A DNA stretch of 64,000 bases from Salinisphaera sp. G21_0 (lineage in GTDB: Bacteria; Pseudomonadota; Gammaproteobacteria; Pseudomonadales; Endozoicomonadaceae), in the NCBI RefSeq assembly GCF_017744115.1, contig NZ_JAGHQW010000004.1:124001-188000 (forward strand), read 5' to 3'. Made by a program: the position numbers and the translations under genes. Each line of letters begins with the position of its first letter. The stretch's first letter is position 1. Below are positions 18,748-26,452 of the stretch, piece by piece. The notes under the pieces are model-generated. The model had not been told where the DNA came from, ran no database searches, and saw only the letters and a program-made list of their open reading frames with translations.

Positions 18748-18962
18748 GATAACTCCGGTCAAATTGACACAGGAATGGAATTTATACGGGCATGGTAGAT
18801 TAGTATCCCAAGGTTGTTGGAATCATCATCTATTACCTGCCTGATCATTTATTTAGTTCCTGAGCATTAAGATCTGGCAATTTAACAAAAGTTCCTGCTC
18901 CAGGGTTTACGAGGCTGCCTGCGTCGGCGGCGAAAAAAGGCAAGAGGCAATGCACCATCAGC

Positions 18963-18984
18963 AATGCCCTTAGAATGCCCTTAG
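18963..18984. repeat. 11-bp tandem duplication across the uvrD stop
   Basis: AATGCCCTTAG occurs twice in direct tandem (18963-18973 and 18974-18984); the second copy contains the uvrD stop codon (18981-18983). Confidence 0.7.
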
Positions 18985-21155
18985 ATTGGAGACAGGTTGG
19001 CGTAGGCCATCATCAACCATTTAGCGCCTTCAGAATCAAAATTGACCTGCACCCGGGCCTGGTTGCCATCACCTTCGTAATTAATCACAACACCCTCACC
19101 AAACACGTTGTGATGGACGCGCTGGCCCAGTGACAGGCCATGGTCATCCGATGCCGGTGCCATGCGAGTCACTACCGGTCGGGTAATGGTGCCACCAAGG
19201 CGCACTTCCTGAAGCAGTTCACCGGGGATTTCCCGAATAAAACGGGAAGGGCGGTTCATGGTTTCACTGCCATACAGGCGTCGACTTTCGGCATAAGTCA
19301 GATACAGGGTTTCCATGGCTCGGGTAATACCCACGTAACAAAGCCGACGCTCTTCCTCAAGGTTGCCTTCATCCAACGACATTTTATGAGGGAATAACCC
19401 CTCCTCCATACCGGCCAGAAAGACCAGCGGAAACTCCAGCCCCTTGGCAGAGTGAAGCGTCATCATCTGCACGCTGTCCTGGAACTGATCGGCCTGACTG
19501 GTACCCGCTTCCAGTGCGGCATTGGCCAGGAAGGCATCCAGAGGCGTCATGGTTTCGGTTGCTTCACCCTGCTCGTCAAGGAACAGTTCGTCCATATCAA
19601 ACTGACGACAGGCATTCACCAGTTCTTCCAGGTTTTCCACCCGGGCTTGACCTTTCTCGCCTTTCTCTTTGCTGTGGTGATCAATCAGCCCGCTCATAGT
19701 GACCACATGATCGGACAGTTCACCCAGATCCAGTGTTTCTCCCGCATGGTTCATGGACTCGATCAGTTCCACAAAAGCGGCCATGGATTTACCCGCCTTA
19801 CCACCAACCGCAGAGGCTGCCACCAGGTTTTTCAGTGCCTGCCAGAGTGAAATACCCTGACTTCGGGCCGCCTCTCTGAGCTTTTCTACGGTTTTCTCAC
19901 CAATACCCCGGGTGGGAATATTGATCACCCGCTCCAGAGAGGTGTCGTCATCAGGCGAACGGACAAGGCGGAGATAGGCCAGGGCATTTTTGATCTCTGC
20001 CCGTTCAAAGAAGCGCTGCCCACCGTAGATTCGATAGGGGATCGCAGCCCTGAGCATCGCCTCTTCAAGAATACGGGACTGCGCATTGGACCGGTAGAGG
20101 ATGGCAATATCGCTGCGGGCCGTGCCTTTGGTGATGGCATCTTTAATCCGGTCAGTAATAAATCGGGCTTCGTCCATTTCGTTAAAGCCAGCGTACAGGT
20201 GCACTGGCTCACCTTTATCACCATCGGTACGAAGCTCTTTTCCCAGACGATCCGGGTTATTGGCAATAACGGCATTGGCGGCCTGCAGAATATTGCCGGT
20301 AGAGCGGTAATTCTGTTCCAGTTTGATGGTCTGTGCATTGGGGAAGTCATGGGTGAACTGACGTATATTCTCAATTCTGGCACCGCGCCAGCCATAAATG
20401 GACTGGTCATCATCACCCACCACCATCAGTTTGTCCTGGTCTCCCGCCAGTAATCGCAGCCAGGCATATTGCACGGCGTTGGTATCCTGAAACTCATCCA
20501 CCAGAATGTATCGGAAACGTTCGCGGTAATGCTGGAGAATATCGGCCCGCTTCAGCAGCAGCTCGTGTGCCCGCAGCAGCAGTTCCCCGAAGTCCACCAC
20601 TCCCGCCTGCTCGCAGTAGTCATGGTAGCGTCGATAAACATCAACCATGGTGCGTTCGAATGGATCGTAACCGGGATCGATGTAATCGGGGCGAAGCCCT
20701 TCATCTTTTTTGCCGTTGATAAACCACTGGGCCTGACGTGGAGGCCACTTTTGTTCATCCAGCTGCATGGCTTTCATGATCCGCTTGAGCACTCGCAGCT
20801 GATCGTCACTGTCCAGAATCTGAAAGTTTTCGGGCAGTCCTGTTTCCTTCCAGTGTGCTCTGAGCAGACGGTGGGAAAGACCATGAAAAGTACCTACCCA
20901 CATTCCCCTGGGGGCGATGCCCAGCAGTTCCTCAATACGTGAGCGCATCTCTGCCGCGGCCTTGTTGGTGAAGGTTACGGCCATCACAGAATAGGGGGAC
21001 ATGGCTTCAGCCTGCACCAGCCAGGCGATCCGGTGGACAAGTACGCGGGTTTTACCACTGCCGGCACCGGCCAGAACCAGCATAGAGCTGACGGGAGCTG
21101 CAACAGCACTGCGCTGTGCATCATTCAGTGAATCAAGTATTGAGGTTACGTCCAT
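18981..21155 (-). CDS. uvrD: DNA helicase II UvrD
   Basis: 3'-5' superfamily 1 helicase used in nucleotide excision repair and mismatch repair. At 724 residues it matches E. coli UvrD (720) along its length. Walker A is LAGAGSGKTRVL (about 28-39). Motif II is VDEFQDTN, followed by GDDDQSIYGWRGA, and the late LHSAKGLEFPLVFLAGMEEGLFP and GITRA motifs are intact. The C-terminal GQRVHHNVFGEGVVINYEG is the Tudor-like RNA polymerase-binding domain. No LexA-type CTGT-N8-ACAG box was seen upstream, unlike in E. coli. An 18-bp palindrome at 21263-21280 lies between uvrD and the divergent small gene. Confidence 0.97.
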   Translation of the reverse strand: MDVTSILDSLNDAQRSAVAAPVSSMLVLAGAGSGKTRVLVHRIAWLVQAEAMSPYSVMAVTFTNKAAAEMRSRIEELLGIAPRGMWVGTFHGLSHRLLRAHWKETGLPENFQILDSDDQLRVLKRIMKAMQLDEQKWPPRQAQWFINGKKDEGLRPDYIDPGYDPFERTMVDVYRRYHDYCEQAGVVDFGELLLRAHELLLKRADILQHYRERFRYILVDEFQDTNAVQYAWLRLLAGDQDKLMVVGDDDQSIYGWRGARIENIRQFTHDFPNAQTIKLEQNYRSTGNILQAANAVIANNPDRLGKELRTDGDKGEPVHLYAGFNEMDEARFITDRIKDAITKGTARSDIAILYRSNAQSRILEEAMLRAAIPYRIYGGQRFFERAEIKNALAYLRLVRSPDDDTSLERVINIPTRGIGEKTVEKLREAARSQGISLWQALKNLVAASAVGGKAGKSMAAFVELIESMNHAGETLDLGELSDHVVTMSGLIDHHSKEKGEKGQARVENLEELVNACRQFDMDELFLDEQGEATETMTPLDAFLANAALEAGTSQADQFQDSVQMMTLHSAKGLEFPLVFLAGMEEGLFPHKMSLDEGNLEEERRLCYVGITRAMETLYLTYAESRRLYGSETMNRPSRFIREIPGELLQEVRLGGTITRPVVTRMAPASDDHGLSLGQRVHHNVFGEGVVINYEGDGNQARVQVNFDSEGAKWLMMAYANLSPI

Positions 21156-21262
21156 AAGAATCTTTCAGTCAGAATTCGATGCCCCCTGGTGATGGGGAGA
21201 GTATTTTCCAGAACAGTGAGAGTTTAGCGAAACTGCGCCATGAGGTCTTGTAATGGTTGATT

Positions 21263-21280
21263 TGTGCGATTTATCGCACA
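21263..21280. promoter_or_regulatory. 18-bp palindrome between uvrD and a divergent small gene
   Basis: TGTGCGAT-TT-ATCGCACA is a perfect inverted repeat with a 2-base centre, a form typical of dimeric regulator operators. It resembles a CRP site in sequence but its half-sites are two bases too far apart. A run of five T follows on the plus strand, yet no plus-strand gene precedes it, so a terminator role is unlikely. Confidence 0.5.
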
Positions 21281-21382
21281 TTTTTATACGACATGAGTAG
21301 TTGTCCTATGATCAGTTATTTAATATTTTGGTAATCGTAATCAGGCATCATTTAATAACAAATACAAGAAGAGGATGCTGTT

Positions 21383-21559
21383 ATGGGAAAAGGTAAAAAA
21401 GCCGAGAAAGAGTTCATTCTGGATGAGCACCTGATCCGTCCAGAACTTGAGCAGAAAGGTTCCAAGCGCTCCCTGCAAATCCGCAGAGCCCTTGAAGATC
21501 GGGAAGAAGACAAGCGCCTCAGCGCCATCTTTGGTGAAGATTACTGGGAAGGCAATTAA
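21383..21559 (+). CDS. small charged protein (58 residues), PA3496-like
   Basis: Too short for many gene callers, but well supported. The ATG at 21383 has GAGGA seven bases upstream, the frame is clean, and an inverted repeat follows the TAA. The product is highly charged: a lysine-rich start (MGKGKKAEKEF), a basic helix around KRSLQIRRALEDREEDKR (residues 28-45) and an acidic end GEDYWEGN. The RRALEDREEDKRL-type helix is reminiscent of small conserved gammaproteobacterial proteins such as the PA3496 family. That match is from memory of the pattern and is uncertain. Function unknown. Confidence 0.7.
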   Translation: MGKGKKAEKEFILDEHLIRPELEQKGSKRSLQIRRALEDREEDKRLSAIFGEDYWEGN

Positions 21560-21574
21560 CCAATTCAAATAACT

Positions 21575-21610
21575 ACAAGCCTCTGCTTACTCCCGGGTAG
21601 AGGTTTGTTT
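21575..21610 (+). terminator. probable terminator after the 58-residue gene
   Basis: ACAAGCCTCT (21575-21584) pairs with AGAGGTTTGT (21599-21608) with one G-T wobble around a 14-base loop; two T follow. Moderate strength only. Confidence 0.4.
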
Positions 21611-21629
21611 ACCCTTCGTTAACGGTCTA

Positions 21630-22280
21630 TTATTTTCCCCGGCCAACGAGATTCCAAAAAGGGCTCTCAAAAAGATATAAAGCCAGCGTCCCGGGAAGCG
21701 TATGCTTGGCATCAAGTTTGATGAAACCTTTACTCTCGTCTTCTTCAATAACGAAGAGTTGATAGAGAAGAGTGGCCATTTCTGAACAGATCACATTTTT
21801 GGGCGTGAGTTGTGATCTGTTTTGGTACTTCTCCAATCGCCTTCTGGCTGCGTCTCCAAAAGCACACGAGCCAAGCCCTGCGATAGCCGAACGATATCCT
21901 TTCCAGTGAGCACTGGAGAATCCAACTCGTTGCTGTGTTGTTCCTTCAAAATCCTTAACACCCGAGTGGCGATGCCCACGAGACCAAAGGTGAGCGATAT
22001 CGCAGGCCCCTAAAGCAGTGAGAGGGTCACCCTTGAAACGAAAAAACACGGCTTGCCTGTGTTTGTTCAGATTACTTGTGTACACTCCCAGCAACTTGTT
22101 CGAGTGAACCAGCAAATTGTTACTGCGACCAACAATCACAGTGTGCTCAAACACGAAGCTGTCATCACCAGAGACCGTTACATAGAATCCGATATCACCA
22201 CTTCGGGTAGCCAGGGTGGGGCCATTACAAAGCGAAATCAGGCTCGAATACTTACATGGAAGTTTGGTCCAGTATGGCAT
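21630..22280 (-). CDS. putative permuted papain-like (YiiX/C92-type) peptidase or amidase
   Basis: A 216-residue protein with features of the permuted NlpC/P60 fold. An early strand GDIGFYVTV leads to a histidine in VFEHTVIVGRSNNLLVHS (H46), and a later NVICSEMATLLYQL (C165) matches the YCSELV-type nucleophile motif. The end TLPGTLALYLFESPFWNLVG resembles the closing PxxL...SPxF part of the YiiX/YaeF group. The His-before-Cys order fits the permuted subclass. The ATG at 22280 has GGGGAA five bases upstream. No signal peptide is apparent. It is divergent from znuA, with the Zur box about 140 bases from its start. Substrate unknown; the fold call is by motif only. Confidence 0.6.
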   Translation of the reverse strand: MPYWTKLPCKYSSLISLCNGPTLATRSGDIGFYVTVSGDDSFVFEHTVIVGRSNNLLVHSNKLLGVYTSNLNKHRQAVFFRFKGDPLTALGACDIAHLWSRGHRHSGVKDFEGTTQQRVGFSSAHWKGYRSAIAGLGSCAFGDAARRRLEKYQNRSQLTPKNVICSEMATLLYQLFVIEEDESKGFIKLDAKHTLPGTLALYLFESPFWNLVGRGK

Positions 22281-22417
22281 GAATATTCCCCGAATCCAGA
22301 GAGACTAATTGTATGACAATAGAACTCTTTAAGTTTGAAACTTGCTTATGCCGTTAGCCCTTGGGGCAAAATTAATCGCCTTCAGTGTAGACCACACATC
22401 CTGATACCTATTTAGAT

Positions 22418-22441
22418 TGAAGTGTTATATTATAACGCTTT
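22418..22441 (+). promoter_or_regulatory. Zur box upstream of znuA
   Basis: The core GTTATA-T-TATAAC (22424-22436) is a perfect inverted repeat and extends to GAAGTGTTATA...TATAACGCTTTC, close to the gammaproteobacterial Zur operator that represses zinc uptake genes when zinc is sufficient. It ends about 20 bases before the znuA ATG. Confidence 0.85.
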
Positions 22442-22461
22442 CCAAAAGAAGCGGTTTTCGT

Positions 22462-23403
22462 ATGCAGTTTGCCCCCATTAAACAGTTGCTGATAACAGTG
22501 TTGCTAATGACTGCCAGCTTTTGTGCGAGTGCAGAATCACCAAAAGTTCTGGCCAGCATCAAGCCATTGCAGCTGATTGCCCAGGCGGTGACGGAAGGGG
22601 TGACTCATACTGAGGTATTGTTGCCTCCGGGAAGCTCACCTCATAGCCATAGCCTTAAGCCCTCTGATGCCCGCAAGTTAAGAAGTGCGGATGTCATTTT
22701 CTGGGTAGGCCCTTCAATGGAGACTTTTCTGCCAAAAATGCTGGCCTCGGCAAAGGGTGTAAAAGCCGTATCCGCGATGGACATGCATGGCATTCGCCTG
22801 CGCAGCAGTGAAGAGCATGAGCATCATATTCATGAGCACGGAGAGCACCATGATCATGGTGACTATGACCCTCATATCTGGTTGAGCACCGATAACGCCA
22901 GGGTTATTGCCAGAGAGATGGCCCGTGTGTTGATGTCTGTGGACAAGGTTAACCAGTCTCGTTATCAGCATAATCTTGCTCTTTTTCTGAACAGCATGGA
23001 CCAGACGGACGTGCGCAACGGTCAAAAAGTAGAACAATCAGGCGGGCAGCCATTTTTCGTTTTTCATAATGCCTATGGCTATTTACAAGAGCAGTATGGC
23101 TTGGAAGTTGCTGGCTATTTCACCCTGAATCCTGAGCAGCAACCCGGGGCCCGGCACCTGGTAAGCCTGAAAGGACAGTTGAACAAAGCGGGGTCAGCTT
23201 GCATTTTCCGGGAACCACAGTTCCAGCCTGCTTATATTGAGCGGCTGACAGAAGGGCTTTCCGTCCGAGTTGGTGTGCTTGACCCATTAGCAGAAAACAT
23301 TCAATCCGGACCTGAAAGCTATGCGAAGTTTATCAACCAGCTTGTGGATAACATCACCAGTTGTATTCAGGGTACAGCGAAGAAGAGTGATAAACTCAGC
23401 TGA
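22462..23403 (+). CDS. znuA: zinc ABC transporter substrate-binding protein ZnuA
   Basis: Periplasmic zinc receptor of the ZnuABC importer. The ATG at 22462 starts a signal peptide ending ASA (about residue 24). An earlier in-frame TTG at 22417 lies upstream of the Zur box and is rejected. Zinc ligands are seen at HSHSLKPS (H61) and DPHIWLS (about 137-143). Between them is the histidine-rich loop with HEHHIHEHGEHHDHGD (about 119-134) typical of ZnuA. The genes for ZnuB, ZnuC and Zur are not in the window. The 3' end overlaps the convergent Lar-like gene by 8 bases. Confidence 0.95.
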   Translation: MQFAPIKQLLITVLLMTASFCASAESPKVLASIKPLQLIAQAVTEGVTHTEVLLPPGSSPHSHSLKPSDARKLRSADVIFWVGPSMETFLPKMLASAKGVKAVSAMDMHGIRLRSSEEHEHHIHEHGEHHDHGDYDPHIWLSTDNARVIAREMARVLMSVDKVNQSRYQHNLALFLNSMDQTDVRNGQKVEQSGGQPFFVFHNAYGYLQEQYGLEVAGYFTLNPEQQPGARHLVSLKGQLNKAGSACIFREPQFQPAYIERLTEGLSVRVGVLDPLAENIQSGPESYAKFINQLVDNITSCIQGTAKKSDKLS

Positions 23404-23680
23404 TCAGGCTGATACCCATCAGGTTGCCAAGCAGCAGACTGATGATGATCGACGCTGGCAGCAGCGCTGCCAGCAATGTTACCCACATTTTCAGATTTGC
23501 GTATTCCTGGCGAAGATTCCAGCGTTTTGCCACATATCTTTTATCTTCATCCATCTCTGTGGACAAACCACAGCCACTGCAGCTGACCTGCCACATTTTT
23601 ATCCGTTGACTGCCTTTGCCGACGATCAGGTCGGCAAATATGGCTTTACCCCGGCAACAGGGGCAGGACTGTAGTTTCAT
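23396..23680 (-). CDS. Lar-like zinc-ribbon protein with C-terminal membrane helix
   Basis: A 94-residue protein. Residues 6-37 form a zinc ribbon (CPCC ... CSGC) followed by AKRWN, the layout of the Lar/restriction-alleviation family (CPFCG...CxxCG...A...WN). Unlike phage Lar proteins it ends in a hydrophobic stretch (about 66-90, WVTLLAALLPASIIISLLLG), so it is probably membrane-anchored. It converges on and overlaps znuA by 8 bases. Membrane attachment argues against a direct restriction-alleviation role; the zinc ribbon next to znuA may be coincidence. Function unknown. Confidence 0.7.
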   Translation of the reverse strand: MKLQSCPCCRGKAIFADLIVGKGSQRIKMWQVSCSGCGLSTEMDEDKRYVAKRWNLRQEYANLKMWVTLLAALLPASIIISLLLGNLMGISLIS

Positions 23681-23738
23681 GACTCTTCCCTGAGCGATAT
23701 CTGCATCATTAATTGGTTATACCCGGTGTATTCATAGC

Positions 23739-23768
23739 TTATGCACAGACTTTAACAGCTTATCCACA
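23739..23768 (+). other. pair of DnaA-box sequences
   Basis: TTATGCACA (23739-23747) and TTATCCACA (23760-23768) both fit the DnaA box TTATNCACA, in the same orientation and 21 bases apart (two helical turns), in the short gap between purU and the Lar-like gene. A further TTATCCACA is at 24215-24223 inside purU. Confidence 0.55.
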
Positions 23769-23790
23769 GGATGGCGGCAATCGTTATTCT

Positions 23791-24648
23791 TTATAATCCT
23801 AAAATAATGGTCTTGCTGCCATCAACAATAACCCGGTCTTCGATGTGATACCTCAATCCTCGTGCCAGTACACTTTTCTCGACATCCTTTCCTAAACGCA
23901 CCATATCTTCAGGCAGGTGGTGATGCCCAACCCGGATTACGTCCTGTTCGATGATCGGGCCAGCATCAAGGATTTCCGTCACGTAGTGGCAGGTGGCACC
24001 CACCAGCTTAACGCCTCGCTCGTAGGCCTGATGGTAGGGCTTGGCACCCACAAAGGAAGGCAGAAAGCTGTGATGGATATTAATGACACGGTCGGCATAC
24101 TGCTCACACAGTTGCGGTGGCAAAATTTGCATATAACGAGCAAGTACAACTGTATCAACACTGTACTGTTCCAGCAGCGCTGTCATTGTCTCAAAGGCCG
24201 ATGCTTTATCCCCTTTATCCACAGGTACATGGTGGTAGGGAATACCATGCCACTCTACATAGCTGCGCAAATCTTCATGATTGGAGATGACACAGGGTAT
24301 TTCCATATTCAGGTCGCCACTTCGCCAGCGGTAAAGCAGGTCAGACAGGCAGTGGGCCTCTTTACTGGCCAGAAGGGCAACACGCTGGGGAATTCCTGAG
24401 TCATTGATGCGCCAGTCCAGACTGAGTTTTTCAGCAACAGGGGTGAAATGATGTTTAAATTCATCCAGAGAAAAAGGCAGACTGTCCGCTTTGATTTCGT
24501 TGCGCATGTAAAAGCGCCCGGTCACTGGATCAGAGTGATGATTGGCTTCAACAATCCAGCCGCCGTGTCTGGCGATAAAGTCACTGACGGTGGCTACGAT
24601 GCCTGTAGCGTCCGGGCAGGAAACAAGTAAACGATAAGTTCTGTTCAT
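23791..24648 (-). CDS. purU: formyltetrahydrofolate deformylase
   Basis: Hydrolyses 10-formyltetrahydrofolate to formate and tetrahydrofolate, feeding formate to PurT and balancing one-carbon pools. The ATG at 24648 (MNRTYRLLVSCPD) matches the family start; a longer frame to 24678 adds ten residues. Domains are an N-terminal ACT domain (about 1-80) and a formyltransferase-like catalytic domain. The latter carries the motif NIHHSFLPSFVGAKPYHQAY and the downstream ATCHYVTEILDAGPII with the catalytic histidine and aspartate. About 285 residues, as in E. coli. Confidence 0.95.
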   Translation of the reverse strand: MNRTYRLLVSCPDATGIVATVSDFIARHGGWIVEANHHSDPVTGRFYMRNEIKADSLPFSLDEFKHHFTPVAEKLSLDWRINDSGIPQRVALLASKEAHCLSDLLYRWRSGDLNMEIPCVISNHEDLRSYVEWHGIPYHHVPVDKGDKASAFETMTALLEQYSVDTVVLARYMQILPPQLCEQYADRVINIHHSFLPSFVGAKPYHQAYERGVKLVGATCHYVTEILDAGPIIEQDVIRVGHHHLPEDMVRLGKDVEKSVLARGLRYHIEDRVIVDGSKTIILGL

Positions 24649-24809
24649 GGTGCTTAATAAACGTAAATTGAGAAGCAATTATAAGTAGTAGTCACTATGA
24701 AATCATATTTTGCCGGATGCTGATCAGTGCTTCCGTGGAATTTTCACCGTTCTGCGGGGTCATTAAGTTACACTGATTCATCATAACCAGATGTGGAGTG
24801 GTTCTTATT

Positions 24810-25421
24810 ATGATGCGTTTGCCTGATAGCCCGGATCTGGTCATCATGGGTGATCCCCTGCTTTTTCAGCAACATCAACAGATTTGTGTTGATGATATAT
24901 TGACCGATGATTTTCAGCATAATCTCCAGACTCTGCGTAACAGGCAAATTGAGGCAAACGGTATCGGTATTGCTGCGCCTCAGATTGGCTGGGGGGCAAG
25001 GGTATTGTGCATAGGAGTGACTGAAGAGACGAAATCACGTTATCCCGCCGTGCCCGATATTCCGCTTTCATTTTGGATCAATCCTCAGATCATAGAAGTC
25101 AGTCAGGAAACCTGCTGGACATGGGAGGGGTGTTTGTCCGTTCCTGGTATCAGAGGATGGGTGAACAGACCGGCAAACTTGAAAGTCAGGGGCTTTGATG
25201 GTCAGGGCAATACCATTGAGGCTGTTCTTAATGGGTTTGCCGCCAGGGTTATGCTGCATGAAATTGATCACCTGAACGGGATCTTGTTTCCGGAACGGGT
25301 TGATGAAACGACGCTGATGGTGCCCAACATATCAATGGAAAACCAGAGCCGCTGGCCGGAGAACTGGCCAACCATCAATGCCCGAATGACTCCACCTGGA
25401 ATGATTTCGGCTGAAAGATAG
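24810..25421 (+). CDS. def: peptide deformylase-like protein
   Basis: Metallo-hydrolase that removes the N-formyl group from new proteins. All three active-site motifs are present: GIGIAAPQIG, EGCLSVPG and HEIDHLNG. The length (about 203 residues) and the C-terminus extend beyond the core domain. The ATG at 24810 or 24813 follows GGAGTGG; the frame also opens with a GTG at 24798. It is not next to fmt, so it may be a second deformylase in addition to one in a def-fmt operon elsewhere; that cannot be checked here. Confidence 0.92.
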   Translation: MMRLPDSPDLVIMGDPLLFQQHQQICVDDILTDDFQHNLQTLRNRQIEANGIGIAAPQIGWGARVLCIGVTEETKSRYPAVPDIPLSFWINPQIIEVSQETCWTWEGCLSVPGIRGWVNRPANLKVRGFDGQGNTIEAVLNGFAARVMLHEIDHLNGILFPERVDETTLMVPNISMENQSRWPENWPTINARMTPPGMISAER

Positions 25422-25486
25422 CCTGCTGACCAGGCATTAAGAATTCATGTGGAAGACATCTGACTCTGACGACCGCAGATTTTCAA

Positions 25487-25831
25487 TTAAAAGATGCTGT
25501 CATCACCGTCTTCCAGAAGCCGCGTAGTATCTGCATTACTTCTGAGGCTTTCACGATATCTGCGGCGATGGAGAAGTTTTGCCTGAACAACATCCGGAAA
25601 CTCAGTGAACTGGATGATCTGCTTATCAATTAATAGATCAATCACATCCTCAAGTACCCGGATGAAATCGGCATCGGAAGACGCCATGATGCCGGTGCTG
25701 ATTTCCGGATTATTGTGCAGAAAGAGCATCAGGCTTTCGTCGTCCATCCCGGCCTGTTGCCACTCATTGGACAGTGGTTTCTCTGAAACGGCACACACCT
25801 GATTGTTATCATCCCTGAGTACGTAGAGCAT
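25487..25831 (-). CDS. conserved hypothetical (tryptophan synthase beta-like family of Pseudomonas)
   Basis: A 114-residue acidic protein. It resembles a small conserved gammaproteobacterial family often mislabelled 'tryptophan synthase subunit beta-like': start MLYVLRDDNNQV, middle DADFIRVLEDVIDLLIDKQIIQFTEFP (split here as two halves of one helix pair) and end LLHRRRYRES. No catalytic motif is visible and there is no relation to TrpB in sequence. The ATG at 25831 is preceded by GAGAAAAGGA. Function unknown. Confidence 0.75.
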   Translation of the reverse strand: MLYVLRDDNNQVCAVSEKPLSNEWQQAGMDDESLMLFLHNNPEISTGIMASSDADFIRVLEDVIDLLIDKQIIQFTEFPDVVQAKLLHRRRYRESLRSNADTTRLLEDGDDSIF

Positions 25832-25885
25832 GTCCTTTTCTCTCGTTTTTGATTAATTGGTATCAGTTTTCCGGTGCCACTGTAC

Positions 25886-26452
25886 TTATTGAAGCGGCAT
25901 GGCAGCCACCAGATCAGCAATCAGTTTTCGGCTCACATCGTAGGCCGCTTCACCAGGTCGGCCTTCTCCCAAGCCATCTATGCTCCAAACCAGGTCTCCC
26001 GATGATAAATCATTAACTTTCAAGCTAAGAGTTGTGGAAAAGCGATTCTGCTGGTCATATTGCCATTCAAGAATTTCAGCAGATATGGAGTACTTGATGT
26101 GTTGACTGATGGCCCACACGCGCGCTTGCTCAACCTGGAAGACCTCGGAAAGGTAATCCGGAACCGAGAAAGTTTTAGGTAAGTGATAAATTGTAGGGTT
26201 TTTTATACCTTTCGAGGGCAGTTGGACCAACAACATACGTTCAAGCTGAATAAGGTCCTCGGCTGGAACTTTAGCGTGGCTAATAAAAGGTAATACGGTC
26301 CAATTATTATCCTTCGTGAGCTTTTCCTGCTTAAGTTCAGGGAACATCTTGCCGTTCGTCTGGCACCCAGCGAGCATCACCGCAAAAAAACTGACAATAA
26401 ATATGAAGGCATACCGTTGCCGGAGCCAGTTTGGGAAAATGTTATTTTTCAT
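25886..26452 (-). CDS. putative outer-membrane lipoprotein
   Basis: A protein of about 188 residues starting at the ATG at 26452 (MKNNIFPNW), which lies inside the last codons of nudF (11-base overlap), so it is probably translationally coupled. It has a signal with lipobox MLAGC (cysteine about residue 29). The mature part, with WTVLPF, a central SISAEILEWQYD and a closing VWSIDGLGEGR, is reminiscent of the CsgG/LpoB-like lipoprotein fold (a strand of TVLPF type, then a multi-strand sheet), but this is weak. A longer frame to 26602 would precede the signal peptide and overlap nudF further, so it is rejected. Confidence 0.7.
   Translation of the reverse strand: MKNNIFPNWLRQRYAFIFIVSFFAVMLAGCQTNGKMFPELKQEKLTKDNNWTVLPFISHAKVPAEDLIQLERMLLVQLPSKGIKNPTIYHLPKTFSVPDYLSEVFQVEQARVWAISQHIKYSISAEILEWQYDQQNRFSTTLSLKVNDLSSGDLVWSIDGLGEGRPGEAAYDVSRKLIADLVAAMPLQ

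Noticed and set aside
21156-21382. LexA (SOS) box upstream of uvrD
   Set aside because: No CTGT-N8-ACAG sequence or close variant was found in this intergenic region.
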